A DNA stretch of 64,000 nucleotides from Limnomonas spitsbergensis (taxonomy: Eukaryota > Chlorophyta > Chlorophyceae > Chlamydomonadales): positions 5,640,501 through 5,704,500 of the forward strand of contig JAYJMM010000041.1 in the NCBI GenBank assembly GCA_037349105.1, in the 5' to 3' direction. This document shows positions 44,501 to 54,856 of the stretch, piece after piece. The position numbers and the translations under genes are program-made. The notes under the pieces are model-generated. The model had not been told where the DNA came from. It worked only from the letters and a program-made list of their open reading frames with translations, and did no database searches. Each line of letters opens with the position of its first letter. Positions within the stretch are counted from its first letter, which is position 1.

Positions 44501-45929
44501 ACTAAGATGAGGTTCCGACGAGCCAAGTATTAAAACTCCGTGCAGGGTTAAGACGAAACCCTTGGCTCAAGGTCTGAGATAGAACCCTTTGCTTGATGTT
44601 AAGACAAGCCAAGAGTTCAAACCTGAAGCTCATGGTGCGCAAGTAAGCAAAGGGTTCCCTGACTGCTCTCTGCGAATATCCTGACCATGAGGATGTGGAA
44701 GCTGCCTATGCTGCTGCCACATCTCCCACCTGGGAGCGCCCTGCCTCTTTCCACTTCGGTGCGCCTTCTCTTTTTGAATTCGTCGAGCGCCCACCATATT
44801 CAAACTTCAGATTGCCCCGCTTGTGGCCCGCGCCGAGGACCCCCTGACAGACCCGGTGGACCCGACCCTCAAACTCTGAACCCTCGACCGCACCCAGGTC
44901 ATCCTCATGGACCACGTGGACTGGCTCGACCTGGCCTTTGCGACTGTGGTGGCCAAGACGCTGGCGGAGCAGGTGCTGCCTGGGGGCATTGTCATCTGGA
45001 GGTCGGCCGCCATGACGCCACCTTACGCCGAGCTCATCAAGCAGGCGGGGTTTGACGTGCGCTGCATCAGCCGGGCTGACCAGGGCTACATGGACCGGTG
45101 AGGCTAGACCCTGAACCCTGAGCTGCATCAGCCGGACTGACCAGGGCTACATGCGCGGTTTAGGCTGGAAGGCTTTGTCTGGTTTAGGGTGCTTCAGTGC
45201 AGCTGATCTGCATCTGTATTAGGGTTCAGGGTTAAGGAAACCAGGTGCCGCGTATCAGCCGGGTTTGACCTGGGTTACATGGACTGGTGAAAGGGCCGGT
45301 TGGAGCGCAGCATGTGCCGCGATTCTGAAGCATTGGAAGGCAGTGTTTGGTTCAGGGTTAAGCTGAGGATGCTTCATCTGCACTGAAGCTGCAACTGGGC
45401 CGCAGGCCGATCAAGGTTTGGTTCCCATTGGCCCAGCAGGTGCCACCTGGCGGCCATTTACCGGTTTGTGTGGGGTGGGGTGCGCACTGAAACCAACACC
45501 ATCGAGCCTTTGTGCTCCAGTGGCCCATGGGGGGTGGCATGTGTCCCCTGGGATTTGTCATAGTGCACGGCTTGGTGAAGGAGGTCTGTATGTGAGGTCT
45601 TCAGTGGGGGCCTTGGCTGAGCCTCATGCGAGGGGTGCTTTCACACCACCTCAGCCCACACAACCCTACCTCACCTCACCCCCCTGTCCACCTCCCTCCT
45701 CAACTCACCCCAGTCTCCACCAGACCTCACCCCTTACCTGTCCACACAAGTGGGCCGACTTGAACAATTGCATTGCTATGTCTGCCTTGGGCTCTGCGTC
45801 CTTTGATGGGTGCGCTCACCTCACCTCACCTCACTTCTGGGCTGACATGAACTTTCGACTTCTTGTGTCTGTAGTGTGAATATGTACAGCAGCTTCTACG
45901 TGGCTACAAGGAAGTCCAAGAATGACTGA
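38582..45929 (+). CDS. BTA1: Betaine lipid (DGTS) synthase, bifunctional
   Basis: Thirteen exons: 38582-38780, 38921-39025, 39146-39367, 39449-39593, 39759-39852, 40227-40299, 40471-40565, 41252-41575, 42382-42593, 43068-43156, 43973-44169, 44898-45097, 45875-45929. All phases agree, giving 669 aa. The N-terminal half is the BtaB-like SAM methyltransferase (VDLGGGTGENV at about 97-107, then VIEGDACRFQPPEG, MIPPFHNAIDNA, GVTDFFVSGKYDLP). The C-terminal half is BtaA-like 3-amino-3-carboxypropyltransferase (FPPTFLYTQSWEDPEPDMKV, LTLTSGGCNGLN, VSVDCNPAQ, ILMDHVDWLD). Together they convert diacylglycerol to DGTS, a phosphorus-free membrane lipid. The enzyme is expected at the ER and is often phosphate-responsive in algae (family knowledge). 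A diverged pseudo-copy of exon 11 and copies of the exon 12 end lie in introns 11 and 12. Confidence 0.97.
43160..43780 (+). repeat. Degenerate GGGGGA/GGGCCTGGGG repeats in BTA1 intron 10
   Basis: Diverged units around GCATGGGGGGATGCAACAAG and TATCACCAGGGCCTGGGGGG, spacing about 60-90 bp. Intronic, not coding. Confidence 0.65.
44326..44405 (+). repeat. Pseudo-exon: copy of the 3' half of BTA1 exon 11
   Basis: About 80 bp matching 44087-44161 of exon 11 (GACAGGCTAACAATCGCGAC, CTTCCTGGATGAGCTTGAGG). The donor end is changed to CATGCAAGTAAAC. It lies within intron 11. Confidence 0.88.
45112..45300 (+). repeat. Copies of the exon 12 donor junction of BTA1
   Basis: GAGCTGCATCAGCCGGACTG plus ACCAGGGCTACATG (45119-45155), and a second copy at 45248-45290 ending ATGGACTGGTGAAA, repeat the exon 12 end at 45060-45100. 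CCCTGAACCCTGA filler separates them. Confidence 0.87.
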
Positions 45930-47558
45930 TGCAGACGCTAGCATGTGGATGCTGCAACTCTCTTACCGCCTCACTTCGAGGTGTGGACCTTGATCTCGAG
46001 GTGTGGCCGGGCTTGTGTAAATGTGGATGTGGCCAAGGTGTGGACCTAGCTCCCGAGAGTGTGGCTGTGAATGTGACAGCGGAAGAGAGGTCTTCACTGT
46101 CGAAAATCCACAAGAAAAACGGAACTCATGGGGCGATTCATTGGCATCCTTGGACGATGAGGAGCCGCTGTATTGCTCTGAATATAATCATACTTTCTCC
46201 CCTGGTGAGGTTGTGCATCGGACCATTAAAATTTGACTTTGTCTGCTGATTGCAGTCCATTATAGATAGAATGTTTTAGCTGTGGTAGGGAAAAAACACG
46301 AGCCATACCATGAGCATGAAGTCCTGGCCTTAGTGTGGGAGTGGGAGTGAGTTTCATGGCTATATGCTATCAAGGCCTGGCCTTAGTGTGAGAGCCAGAG
46401 GGAGTTTCTTGCTTCCTTTTATTATATTTTCATTGTGTGGTCTTGAGATAGACTGGGAAGGGCTGCAGGGGGAGGGCTTGCAAAGGGCCTCCTGATATTT
46501 GAACGAACTTGGATATGACGAGGCTCTTACATACGGAACATGCGCTTGTTTACTTAATGCACGAAATGTTTTTTCCAGCCGGGATGCTACTTTTGGTCGA
46601 ACCATATCCTGAACAAGGTATTTGCCACCTTAGTGATGGTTGTTAACCCCAATTAGCTGTTCATAGATGTGGAAGCCACCATCTGGAAGTCATTTAACCA
46701 GCAACCATGTGGAGGCCATCTCAGATTTTGCAGCCTTCTTCTGGAGCTTCACATTGGTTGTGCACTGCTGCTTCAAATGGAGGCCTAGACTGTCGCCTTT
46801 GAACATTAGAAGGTATGTGATGGTGATACGGGGTATGTCCCTACGCATGCAATGACCACCCCGAGGATAGATACTGAAATATCTGCCAAGGCATTGACTG
46901 ACCAGGCTATGCCCATGCTCCTCGATTGCCCCCTGAAGGATTGCAATCGGGTAGTTATCGTGATAACTGTTCAAGTAGCGGCATCTACAGCTTGGAATGG
47001 TCGTGAACGACGCAATATGAGCAAAGATCCAGACCAGGTCTGTTTCCCCCCTGTACAAAGGGAAGTATGAACCTTGGGGGAGATCTGCCTAGTGACACAC
47101 CCCTACCCTGATAAAACCGGTAGCTAGCCAACGCCGACATATGAGCTGATGCAAATCCAACATGCGCACATAAGAGTATGCTACCTGTGGCGAGCGACCT
47201 AGTGCCAAGGACCAGGGGCAAGGACTAACCGTCCCAACAGCTTCTGCCACTCTGGGATGCCGATTGCCGACCCTGCTGGGTGGGTGACGCCGGACACACT
47301 TATTACCCACCTTTGTCAGTCGTCTTGTCAGGGGTCTTATCGAGCCTTCCCCTCCGGATTCCGCAATCTCAGACCCTGTCCTCTCCTAGCCTGCATATGC
47401 ACCATTCCAAGTTATCGTGTCATATTTAGTTCTGCTCATACTTCGATGCACCGATGCCCTGAGTGAGAACGATATGGAAAGAGGCGATGAAAAGTAACTA
47501 CTTGTGTTAACCAGAGACGTCAATTACATCCTGACGAAGAAGAGACTCGGCCAGTGGG
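45930..47558. other. Intergenic between BTA1 and TDBD-PHD paralogue B
   Basis: No gene seen. 46290-46400 has two copies of GGCCTTAGTGTG(G/A)GAG. The BTA1 3' UTR and the promoter of paralogue B should lie here. Small open frames show no domain or splice support. Confidence 0.5.
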
Positions 47559-50500
47559 ATGGGGGAGTACGTACCCCTGGGGACGGAACTCCCATCGCGT
47601 CAAGAAACCGATCCCTGCATCCAGTATCTGAGGGGTCTGCCCCTACAATTAAGAGCCGCCCGGGTCGAATTAGCGGCAAAAGCCAAGGAGAAGCTAGGGT
47701 AAGGTTGCATTTCCAAGCTGGCTGTCATGCACAGGATACCTGATCTTCAACCCGTAATCTCTGCTCAGGGACACAACACAACTCTGCTTCAAAGAAGGGG
47801 ATGCATCCCGCCTCACGTATGGCGTCCGGGTAAGGAGCCGCCCACGGTGCCTGAGGAAAGCGACCATGGTGCCCATGTGGAACCCCTGCACCCATGTGTA
47901 ACCCCTGTGCCCATGCGGAAACCATATGTCCATGTCAGACCCCCTCGTGCCCATGCGTGAACCCTGTGTCCAAGTGAGACCTCCTCGTGCCCATGCGTGA
48001 ACCCTGTGTCCATGTGAGACCCCCTCATGCCCATGCGTGAACCCTGTGCCCATGTGAGACCCCCTGGTGCCCATGCGTGAACCCTGTGTCCATGTGAGAC
48101 CCCCTCGTGCCCATGTGTGACCCCCCCTGTGCCCATGCTTGTCCCCCCTGAGTCCATTTGTGGCTCAAATCTCTGATGAATGAACCTGGAAGCTCTGGAT
48201 TGACATATTCCTGTTTGTTGCATATTGCTCTCTCTTGCGTGATGCTTGTCTGTTGCATAATGATGTTGTGTGCTGCTGTTTGCTGCGTGATGCTTGTCTT
48301 TTGCATGATGCTTTTGTGTACTGCTGTCTGCTACATGATGCTTGTCTGTAGCATGATGCTGTTGTGTGCTTCTGTCTGCTACATGATGCTTGTCTGTTGC
48401 ATGATGCTATTGTGTGCTGCTGTCTGCTGTGTGATGCTTGTCTCTTGCATGATGCTGTTGTGTGCTGCTGTCTGCTGCATGATGCTTGTCTGTTGCATGC
48501 TGCTTTTGTGTGCTGCTGTCTGCTGTGTGATGCTTGTCTGTTGCATGACTCTGTTGTGTGCTGCTGTCTGCTGTGTGATGCTTGTCTGTTGCATGATGCT
48601 GTTGTGTGCTGCTGTCTGCTGCATGAAGCTTGTCTTCTGCATGTTGCTTTTGTGTGCTGTTGTCTGCTGTGTGATGCTTGTCTGTTGCATGACTCTGTTG
48701 TGTGCTGCTGTCTGCTGTGTGATGCTTGTCTTCTGCATAATGCTTTTGTGTGCTGCTGTCTGCTGCATACGTACAGCATGTCTCATGCAAGGGCATGTAC
48801 ATCATGTCCCATGCAAGGGCATGTACAGCATGTCCCATGCAAGGGCACGTAGAGCATATCCCATGCAAGGGCACGTACAGCATGTCCCATGCAAGGGCAC
48901 GTACAGCATATCCCATGCAAGGGCATGAACAGCATATCCCATGCAAGGGCACGTACAGCATGTCCCATGCAAGGGCATGAACAGCATATCCCATGCAAGG
49001 GCACGTACAGCATGTCCCATGCAAGGGCACGTACAACATGTCCCATGCAAGGGCACGTAGAGCATGTCTCATGCAAGGGCACGTACAGCATGTCCCATGC
49101 AAGGGCACGTACAGCATGTCCCATGCAAGGGCACGTACAGCATGTCCCATGCAAGGGCACGTACAGCATGTCCCTTTGTGTGCTGCTGTCTGCTGCCTGA
49201 TGCTCGTCTGTTGCATGATACTTTTGTGTGCTGCTGTCTGTTGCGTGATACTTGCTTGCTGTGGTTTGTAGGCCTGCCTTTCAACTGGAGTCCTCCACCA
49301 GCAGCCCGTCGCAATGAACTGCGGAGGTATTCAACACAGGGGCATCCTGCACACGCCACCTCCACCCGCTGCTCCAGAACCTCAGCTGGGTGGACCTGAC
49401 AAGCGCAGGCCGCCCGCAATGAAGGATGCGGTCATGAAGGTGCTGTGCTGCTGCAAGGCTTGCGAGGGAAAGAAGGAGTTTGGCTTCAGTGGCTGGGAGA
49501 AGCACATCGGCGCTAGATACCATCGGCCCACCCAATACATCTACCTGACTGAGCTCAGCATGTCACTGCAGGACTTCTTCTTCCTGACTTCAAGCGATCC
49601 CTTGGACACCAGCCCATGGAAATGGTAGGGGAGGAGGCATTTAAAAATCTACAAATAGCGTTGTTAGATTGTTTTAGGCAAATGCGCCCAGGGATAGATA
49701 ACAGTTTTTTTTTTGACGTTTCAGCTCTGTTTTAGCTACAGCACAGCTTCGGCCAAAGGGGGACTGTTGCAGCAAGAGATCCAAGGAAATAGTAGGGTTG
49801 GGGACACCGGTAGCAGTGTTATTTTAGCAAGCTTCGGCTACAATATGGCTACAGCACAGATTCTGCCAAAGGGGGCTGGTGCAGCAAGAGATCTTTGGAA
49901 ATAGTATGGGTAGGATTCCGGTATTAAGGCTATTTAAAATGCTTCGGCAATTATTCAGCTACAGCATCGCCACAGCGACAGCAGCAAGGTGGCTAGTGCG
50001 TCCAATAATCCGTGGAACTTGGAGGTCTGGCGCACTGCTCATGCTCACGCACTGAATATGACCTCTCCCTCCCGCCCACCTGCTGCTGCTGGACCTGCAG
50101 CTGTGTGTGCCATGGCGCTACTTCAAACATGATGGTGGGTTCAGTGCATGGTGTGCATGGTGCATGGTTAACCATGGGGTCGCTCCTGACATCGTTGGTC
50201 AGTTTACTGCTTGGTGTACCTGGTGTGCCGTGGGGTTGCTCCTGACATGGTTGTCAGCTCACTGCTTGGTGTGCCTGGTGTCAGTAGTGCCATGGCGCTA
50301 CTTCTAACATGAAAGTGAGTTTACTGCATAGTGCATGGCGTACCATGGGGTTGCTCCTGACATGGTTGTCAGTTCACTGCTTGGTGTGCATGTTGTGCCA
50401 TGGCGCTACTTCTAACATGGAAGTGAGTTCATTCCCATGGTGCATGGTGTACATGGGGCTAATCCTGACGTGGTGGTGCATTAGCTGCATGGTGCATGGT

Positions 50501-51928
50501 GTGCATCGTGCATGACCCCCTTAACCCCCAATCTCGAACCTGTTGCAGATTTGTGACGGCTGCAACGACTATGCTGCCCACCCTGCATGCCTGGGGGCGA
50601 CGGAGGAGGGCGAGCTGGGGGAGGAGGAGTTCTTGTGCAAGCACTGCCGCCTCGCTGCTGCTGAACCAGCGGCGCGGAGAGCCCTGCAGGAGGGACAGCA
50701 GAAGGGACAGGAGAAGGAACAGCGGCAGGAACATGGGAAGGAACAGTCGTCGCCCACGACCAGCACAGCACCTGAGATGCACAACTGCCAGCCGGGGAAG
50801 GATGAAGCGGCGGCGCAGACGCCTAGACTGCCGTTCTCCAAGAAGGCTTCTGCCCGCAAGCGGAAGCTGCCAGGAGTTGGGCGTGCGGGGAAGGCACGTG
50901 GAGGGAAAAGCCGTGGAAAGGGCTGTAGCAGGGTGGTCTGTGATGGGAAAGGCCGGTCCTCGACTGATGCGTCCCCGTCAGTGAAGGAGCTCACCTCGCC
51001 TGCGATGCATGGCCTGCCATCTCTGGCTTGTGAAGTGTGTGCGCCACTGAAGGCCAGTCCTGGCAAGGTGGCAGATGCTGCTCCAGATACAACAGGGCCG
51101 CCCTCTGCAGAGCCTTGTGGCAGCACCTCCCAGGCTGCTGTCCAGCAGGCAGATGCGGCTACCATCACTGACGATGGGGATAGTGATGAGATCCAGGCGT
51201 TGGGAGAGGATGAGGATGAGGACCTGACGGGGGCTGTCAGCAAGAATGGAAGCAAGCTTCAGTGTGGTGAACTGGACCCAAACCATACAGCAGAGGCGCA
51301 CTGCAAAGGCCCTGCTTCTGATCCCACTACTTGCGCGTTTGCTCCTGCTGCTGCTCACGCTCCTGCAGCTGCTCTTGCCCTTGCCACTACTGCTGCCCCT
51401 ACCGGTCCTCCTGCTGCTGCTACTGCTGCCACTCCCGCACCTGCGCCTGCTATCCGCACCGCTGCGGAGGCCCCAAACTCACGCGGGGACAAGGGGAGCT
51501 CCTCTCATGTGCCCCAAGCGGAGCCTGCCAGTGCGCCAACTCGCCTGGACACGCTTTCCTGTCTCGATGCACTGATGGCGCTGCGGGCATGCCAGGGCCC
51601 CCCGGGTCCCTCAGTGTCAGAGGCAGAGAGTGAGGAGGCGGTCAGTCACATCTCTGGGCTGCTCCAGCAGTGTGTGTGCGCGCTGAGACCGCAGCCTAAA
51701 AGCCGCCGCCACCAAGACAGCGGGGCTGACCGGAAGCCAGTGAGGGTTTGGGTGCTGGCCGCCTACATGCAGTTCATTTTGGAGGAGGTATCGACGTTGA
51801 CAGCCGGGGCATCGGGTCAGGGCGGAACCTCCTCAGGAAGGTTCAGAGGCGGCGGTCTGTCCATTGAAGTGGGTGGAACGGAGGCTCTCACTCAGGCGGT
51901 CTGCTTTGTGGCAGAGAAGATGGGTTGA
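47559..51928 (+). CDS. TDBD + PHD-finger protein, paralogue B
   Basis: Five exons: 47559-47698, 47769-47829, 49272-49624, 50101-50134, 50549-51928. They have the same phases (2, 0, 2, 0) as paralogue A and give 655 aa. Exon 1 is MGEYVPLGTELP...VELAAKAKEKL, close to paralogue A. Exon 3 carries the TDBD/SAND-like segment (residues about 122-172). A 34-nt exon 4 completes the PHD finger: C185, C188, C198, C201, H207, C210, C226, C229. The long Ala/Pro/Thr region is followed by a helical C-terminus (AAYMQFILEEVSTL) that is missing from the visible part of A. Likely a nuclear histone-reading regulator (inferred). It lies inverted about 42 kb from paralogue A. An 84-bp duplicate of its 3' end follows the stop. 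Intron 4 holds two pseudo-copies of exon 4. Confidence 0.85.
47865..48165. repeat. About 42-bp minisatellite in intron 2 of paralogue B
   Basis: Seven or so units of GTGCCCATGCGTGAACCCTG plus TGTCCATGTGAGACCCCCTC. A shorter relative sits at 5450-5546 in paralogue A. Confidence 0.88.
48225..48775. repeat. About 60-bp minisatellite in intron 2 of paralogue B
   Basis: About nine to ten units made of TGTGTGCTGCTGTCTGCTGC and TGATGCTTGTCTGTTGCATG. Lacking stops, it gives Cys/Met-rich or Gln/Thr-rich pseudo-ORFs on both strands. Related to 5071-5246 in paralogue A. Confidence 0.9.
48776..49172. repeat. 26-bp minisatellite in intron 2 of paralogue B
   Basis: About fifteen units of CATGTCCCATGCAAGGGCAC plus GTACAG. 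It is nested between copies of the 48225-48775 repeat, which resumes at 49173-49260, so it expanded inside that array. Confidence 0.93.
50135..50480 (+). repeat. Pseudo-exon 4 array in intron 4 of paralogue B
   Basis: Copies of the exon 4 end (GTGCCATGGCGCTACTTCTA plus ACATG) with GTGAGTT-type donors lie at about 50288-50318 and 50398-50428, beside the real exon 50101-50134. Linkers are GGTTGCTCCTGACATGGTTG repeats. Confidence 0.85.
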
Positions 51929-52075
51929 CTTGTTCTTGGAGGAAGGCGCAATGGGCGGGGGCTAAACGCGCTCTGCCCGAGCAGGGATCTCCCTCCGGAG
52001 AAGATGGGTTGACTTGTTCTTGGTGGAAGGCGCAATGGGCGGGGGCTGAACGCGCTCTGCCCGAGGTAAAAGATC
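51914..52075 (+). repeat. 84-bp direct duplication of the 3' end of paralogue B
   Basis: GAGAAGATGGGTTGACTTGT begins at 51914 and again at 51998. The unit includes the last codons and stop of the gene. The two copies differ at a few bases only, so the event is recent. Confidence 0.9.
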
Positions 52076-53921
52076 TCGGATATTCAGATTTCAGCTGTGC
52101 ATGGTACTTCGAGGAGGGACATGCAGGCACACAAACATGTGGTGCTAGCCTGCATTATCCTTGCTGGACCTCTTAAGGAAATTCACCAGATACTTCACAA
52201 TTCCAACTGCCTGAAGCTGTGGGTGAATATTTAGCCCAGCACTGCAGCACCTTCATATAGTGTGCTGTTGTTGCGACCTGGCGGTTTGCTGGGCTAGATG
52301 TTACACTAGCCCACAGCAGAGGTTCTTTCAGTCCGCCGCAGACCATATCTGAGGGTCTGCCGGGCAGATACCACTGGGCTGATTGGGACCAAACCTTGAC
52401 GGCTTTGCGGCTAGTGGCCCAACCTGCAGGGCCTGCTACGCCAGGCCCTCGTGGCCGTTGGCCGTGGAGCAGCTGAATTGTAGCTGAAGAGCACTTCAAT
52501 AAGACGTGGGCCACAGTGCTGAGGGCAAAAAGATCCCCTCACTTACAGAAGGCGGAAGCTACAGGAGCATTACGCACTATACATCACACATAACCGAGAG
52601 AGGTACATATTACATGCTGGCATACATTGTATATCGCATTCATACATGTATATAAACCACTCAACATGACACGGACCTATTTTGGAGGCAGTTGGCAGTA
52701 CTTTCCTGTGTGTCCTTGTCAATTTCGTTGCCTGGGGTTTATATTTTGCATCATGGGGCTGATTCCTTTGCCACAGCATAGTTATTTTCTGGTGGAATGT
52801 CCAGGTGAGCCACTGTTATTTTTCTTGTTGCTGTTCTAAGCTTGAACTGATTTGCTGTCACCTCAGTGCCCCATGGGCATAAATGTGATGCTTCGCTGGA
52901 CTTAAAAAGCCAAGAGCAGCTATAAAAGAGCCTGATGCTCGGTTGTCCATACCACCCTGTAGAGGTCCACACTGCTTTCTAGAGGCAGAGAGAACAATAC
53001 GTGTATCAATGTGCCGGTTGGGAGAGAAGCCAAATGATTGGACTCTTCAGTTGCGACAACTTGAGGCAACTCAATATAAGCTGGAGTTGGGTTCGATTCT
53101 CATATCCCTTGGGTTCGATTCTTTTATCCCTTGGGTGGTCTTACAGTGGAGGTAGATCTTCCATGATGGGATATAATTGAGACTTTTGGAAGGTGTCATC
53201 TGGGATGCGTTGTTATGGCTGCATGTGAAGTGTCGAGGTCGCAGACCACTCAAATGTTACCACATATCTGAAGGGTGCAACGAAATGAAATGTAAACAAG
53301 TTTTATCCTTTATTGTTTATTCTGCTGGATCTTACAAACGACAAAACTGCGATGTTGCAGGTAATGGACTCGGGTAGCAGGGCTTTCTGAGCTCGGCTCC
53401 CCAAGCAGGCGCAGGCGAAGATGCAGGACAATTGGGCATGGCCTAATCCATTGAGCTAGGCTTGGAGGTGTAGCGCCATATGCCTAGCTCAACTGGACGG
53501 ATTGGTGTTGGAGATAGAGGACATGATAAGAGCACATACCTTCAGCTAGAGACTCATAGAATCTACCTAGGGAGTGAAGCACAACAAAGAACAGCGCTAT
53601 TAAAATTCCGATGAGAGAAAACATGCCATGATGGCAAGGTGAGAGCGGAAGTTGCAGGCAATCAGCCAATCTCTATGGAACAAATTGCGATAGGAGGCTG
53701 ATGTTTGTCACTCACTTGAAAAATCCCTGTAGCTGCTCCAGGGCAGTCCACACCCCATATGGTCCGAGAAGTTAGCATCTTTATTTGAAGTCTGCGAGGT
53801 TGCGAGCTCAAGGTCGTCCTTAATAAACCACAGCCTGATCACAGTGTACTACTGTACTACCCAGTTATCCAGTAATCTAAAATTCAAAACATTGGAAGTA
53901 ATACGAGAAAGGGTAGGAATT
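52076..53921. other. Intergenic, dispersed repeats
   Basis: No secure gene. It contains an inverse-orientation dispersed short element at about 52370-52510 (GATTGGGACCAAACCTTGAC ... AGCTGAATTGTAGCTGAAG) and a copy of the 200-bp family at 52710-52910. A minus-strand hydrophobic open stretch at 53541-53635 ends in a good donor but could not be joined to other exons. Confidence 0.5.
52710..52910 (+). repeat. Dispersed about 200-bp repeat, copy 3
   Basis: The most diverged copy: TGGGGTTTATATTTTGCATC ... GTGCCCCATGGGCATAAATG TGATGCTTC. Compare 36330 and 37690. Confidence 0.65.
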
Positions 53922-54176
53922 ATGTCAAGATTAAGTAGATCCTGCCTACATCTGTTGTATTTCTGTGCTTGCTTACTGCACCTTCTTGCTACGGCTGAGG
54001 CAGAGGGACATTCTTCTAGATTTTCTGAGAATTCCGATACTCACGATTCACCTGATCAACTTGAAGTTGGCTGGGCTCATATCCTGGATCAGCTAGGACA
54101 TGAGCCCAGACACAAAAGCCGGTTTGGTACCGCTGATCTGGGTGGTTCTAAGTCATCTGTGGTACAAATTAGTTAG
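53922..54176 (+). CDS. Possible small secreted protein (84 aa) or first exon
   Basis: The ATG at 53922 opens a frame with a good signal-peptide shape: basic start MSRLSR, a hydrophobic core (LHLLYFCACLLHLLA), then a small-residue cleavage region (TAEAEG). A hydrophilic Ser/Asp-rich remainder ends with TAG at 54174. A possible donor (TCATCT|GTGGTA) near the end would make it a first exon. No family recognised and no paralogue in the window. A chance open frame is possible. Confidence 0.22.
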   Translation: MSRLSRSCLHLLYFCACLLHLLATAEAEGHSSRFSENSDTHDSPDQLEVGWAHILDQLGHEPRHKSRFGTADLGGSKSSVVQIS

Positions 54177-54856
54177 GCAGTTTCCAACACTCAAAATCAT
54201 GCAAGAAATGACCCATATTTTTGGCGTGCAGGGGTGATCTAGTTGAATCCTACGTGCCGAGAGCAGAATGGGCTCGCACCATTATTTTTAAATCGATAAA
54301 GTCTGCGACACGTCAAAGGAACCGAAACCAGAACTGACAGCCGGGTGGAGCAAGCAAGCAAGCGAGGGCAAACACAGATATAACATACAGCTTCTGATCT
54401 ACCGGTCTACGACCTTGATGCCACCAAGAGTCACCATTGAGTATACTAGAGCACAGTTCGGATATGCCCTTGTACCCAGCAGGGGGCTTGTACCTGTGCA
54501 TCCAGCCAGGTAGCTGAGGACATCCGTCATCAGCTCGAACTGCGCGACTACTGACTGTCGTCGGCTTCGGCAATCGTGATTCTCGTCACGAGTCTCTCTT
54601 AAAAACAACACCTCCTTGCAAGCTTTTCCTGGAGGCCAACCAGCTAGCGCAAGCGATGGTAATACAATCTGCGCAGATATATCTGTACCTGCGTGCCTGG
54701 ATCGATTGATCTCGATTCAAGGACCCCCAGCCTTCGCAGAGACTGCCTGGCAGCTTCCATGAGTTGTTTTGAATATCAGAAGCGGCGGTAGCGGAGGCAA
54801 AGCAAGCGCGGCAGCAGGCTCAGCTATTCTCACTGCTCGAGCCTATCAGTGTCACC

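Noticed and set aside
48158..49220. Long Cys/Met-rich and Gln/Thr-rich open frames on both strands
   Set aside because: They are produced by the 60-bp and 26-bp minisatellites in intron 2 of the PHD gene.
53541..53635. Minus-strand hydrophobic segment ending at a strong donor (GCTGAAG|GTATGTG)
   Set aside because: It could not be joined in phase to any neighbouring exon, and no family was recognised.
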